DNA from: Diploscapter coronatus
Lineage: Eukaryota > Nematoda > Chromadorea > Rhabditida > Rhabditidae
DNA: 64,000 nt
Reading direction: 5' to 3'
NCBI GenBank assembly: GCA_964036155.1
Contig: OZ038422.1
Coordinates: 39,703,201 to 39,767,200, forward strand
Position 1 is the first letter of the stretch; each line of letters begins with the position of its first letter. Positions 62,289 through 64,000 of the stretch are shown here, one piece after another. The notes under the pieces are model-generated. The model had not been told where the DNA came from. It did no database searches and saw only the letters and a program-made list of their open reading frames with translations. The position numbers and the translations under genes are program-made.

Positions 62289-63249
62289 TTCTAATGTTTT
62301 TGAAAAGTCGTTCAGATTTTCTCATTCGCAAGATTTTATAGCGTTTTGAACGAACGTGCCAAACATCTCATAAAATTTAGAAATTGAAATAGAACAATTG
62401 CAAATCTAGCCTCCGTTCTGCGCAATATTTGAGATCCCGTATTTAGCCAAAAATTAGACTACAAGTAAATTTTTCCAGGAAGAAGGAATAATTTGAGAAA
62501 AATGTGCTTGCAGCCAAAAATGAGTATAATTTTTGGACATATTATTTTGCTCAAACATACCAAAAATGTTGTTTTCTTATGGTGCGAATGTTCCAATTTT
62601 TTGTTCATGAATCATGAAAGTGCAGTGTTCTCTTTCCATAAAGAACACGAGCTGGCATTTCTTTCTAGTACAAAATGTACTCTCCAAATGACAGAGTACT
62701 GTACCACATTGTCTTTCTCTCCCTCTCATTCACTCAAAAATCTGAAATTATTCTAATTTTCACTCGAAGCCATAAGAAAGAATGATTACATATTACGGTC
62801 TTTTTCCATTTTTTAATTTGTCTTTCAGATACATAACTTTGTCTAGAATTGAATTGTAATAACAGTGATTAGATATTGATGATTAGTGATAATGTGATAT
62901 TTTATCCAGTCAATTTTAGTAGTCTCATCATTTCAGAAAAACTGAACAGCAATTTATCAATAAAGCGATTAATATCGATTTGTTATTTTTTTATCATTTC
63001 CCTAGCAGGCCTTCTGCCTTCACATGTTTACCTCTGTTATTTCTGGTGATCTTCACAACTAACCCAGTTTCACTGTTTCAAGCTTCAACTACTACAGTGT
63101 CTGCAGCTGACGAATCAGAGGCGCTCGACATTTACGTGGCTGTTTAACAAACCACGGTGATCTCACTGCACATATGTTTTCGATCATTTTGATCATTTGA
63201 TATTGTTTTATATAGTTATCGATTATTCTGTGCGTTTTCCATTCAGTGA
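62289..63249. other. MPRIP 3'UTR and intergenic spacer
   Basis: No coding exon. AATAAA at 62959-62964 is a likely MPRIP poly(A) signal, implying a ~670-nt 3'UTR. The next gene starts under 300 bp later on the same strand. Confidence 0.5.
62959..62964 (+). terminator. Candidate poly(A) signal of MPRIP
   Basis: AATAAA in TTATCAATAAAGCG, the first good hexamer seen after the stop codon. Confidence 0.45.
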
Positions 63250-64000
63250 ATGGATGCAGAGGTGTCGATGAGTGATGCTGAACTCATCAGAAGGGTGTAC
63301 GACGTTTCTGATGACGTCAAAAATTCACAGGTGAATTTCATAATTTTCCTGAATCATGCGGGAAAGCGGGGATGAGTAAGACATTTCAGGACTTAAGCAG
63401 CGATGTTCTGGCAAGAGCTCTGAAATTCGTCGGCTCGAATCCGGAATCCGAATCAGCAATCGATCAGTCGAATGTGAGTCATCCTTTTCTTTGTTTCTCT
63501 GTCGTCCATCTCACGTCATAATCGGTCAATAAGCCGATTTCTTTCTGAAGAACCATTTGAGAGAGAATTTTCGATTTTCTATTATTTTTAATTGTATCAA
63601 TGTCAAATTGATTGATTGATTGATCTTCTTTAAATTCAGTTTTGTCTCTTTTCAGAATCCCTCTGCTGCTTTTCTGCGTCTCCTCGAAATTCCCCTGGAA
63701 AGTCATGTTGACGAGCAATCAACTTCGACCCATTTCGATCTGAAACGATCCCGCCTCGCTCTGCGTCTCCTCGTCAACTCCGTCAATCGCAATCAAAAGT
63801 AAGAAAATGCTTATCGTTCTCAGCAAAAACCGTACAGATTCAAGAACTCCTTGCCCAACTCGGCACTACGGAACTTTCGAGCTCTGCTGAGGATTTCTGA
63901 ATTGCAGAATGAAGTGTTCATTCTACTAGCTTCTACTGCAGAGATTGTTCATAAAGGTGTGCATTAAAAAACGTTCAATTTTAGGTCTTTAAAAGGATCT
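63250..64000 (+). CDS. Unrecognised helical protein, 5' portion only
   Basis: Four phase-consistent exons (63250-63330, 63390-63473, 63656-63798, 63838-63956) begin MDAEVSMSDAELIRRVYDVS. They continue with ARALKFVGSNPESESAIDQS, FLRLLEIPLESHV, RSRLALRLLVNSVNRNQKFK and SALRNFRALLRISELQNEVF. The Leu-rich helices with an LRLLVN..NRNQ motif could belong to an armadillo-type repeat protein; a resemblance to the LRLLRNAC.E...NQ part of ataxin-10 is a weak guess. The gene continues beyond the window. Confidence 0.6.

Overview
The window looks like nuclear DNA from a nematode. Coding exons are moderately GC-rich and sit in AT-rich introns. Introns are often only 43-50 nt and usually end in a TTTTCAG-type acceptor. 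The gene set has clear animal orthologues plus a Fer-like SH2/tyrosine kinase of the kind expanded in nematodes. Species was not determined, and no rRNA, tRNA, CRISPR array or viral gene was seen. All gene models were spliced by eye, with reading phase checked across junctions; single boundaries may be off by 1-2 nt.

Layout. 1-2474 (+): the 3' end of an unrecognised acidic protein. 2475-5886: mostly non-coding, with two weak small-gene candidates and two hairpins. 5887-24295 (+): a ~43-exon DOP1/Dopey (pad-1) gene, with a complete Fer-like kinase gene nested on the minus strand in its 3.7-kb intron 12. 25683-27952 (-): the ATG4 cysteine protease. 28171-28911 (+): a CCDC86/Cgr1-type nucleolar protein, divergent from ATG4. 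29339-31508 (+): Golgi PAP phosphatase (BPNT2). 32259-38168 (+): the pre-rRNA processing factor LAS1, possibly with extra 3' exons to 38772. 38713-42353 (-): a 17-exon Cys/Pro-rich secreted precursor of about 728 aa with many furin-type sites and no family I recognise. 42354-47527: large non-coding block. 47528-62288 (+): an MPRIP/Outspread orthologue with an N-terminal four-Cys motif, two PH domains and coiled coils. 63250-64000 (+): the start of an unrecognised helical gene cut by the window edge.

How the genes fit together. DOP1 and BPNT2 act at the Golgi/endosome, ATG4 in autophagy, CCDC86 and LAS1 in large-subunit ribosome biogenesis, and MPRIP in actomyosin control. This looks like an ordinary housekeeping neighbourhood rather than one pathway.

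The most unusual material is the multi-furin Cys/Pro-rich precursor; a kinase intron whose only in-frame acceptor reads CGG instead of CAG; and at least six families of small inverted-repeat elements. Among these are a 484-bp element with a 10-bp target duplication and a 180-bp hAT-like element with a near-perfect 8-bp duplication.
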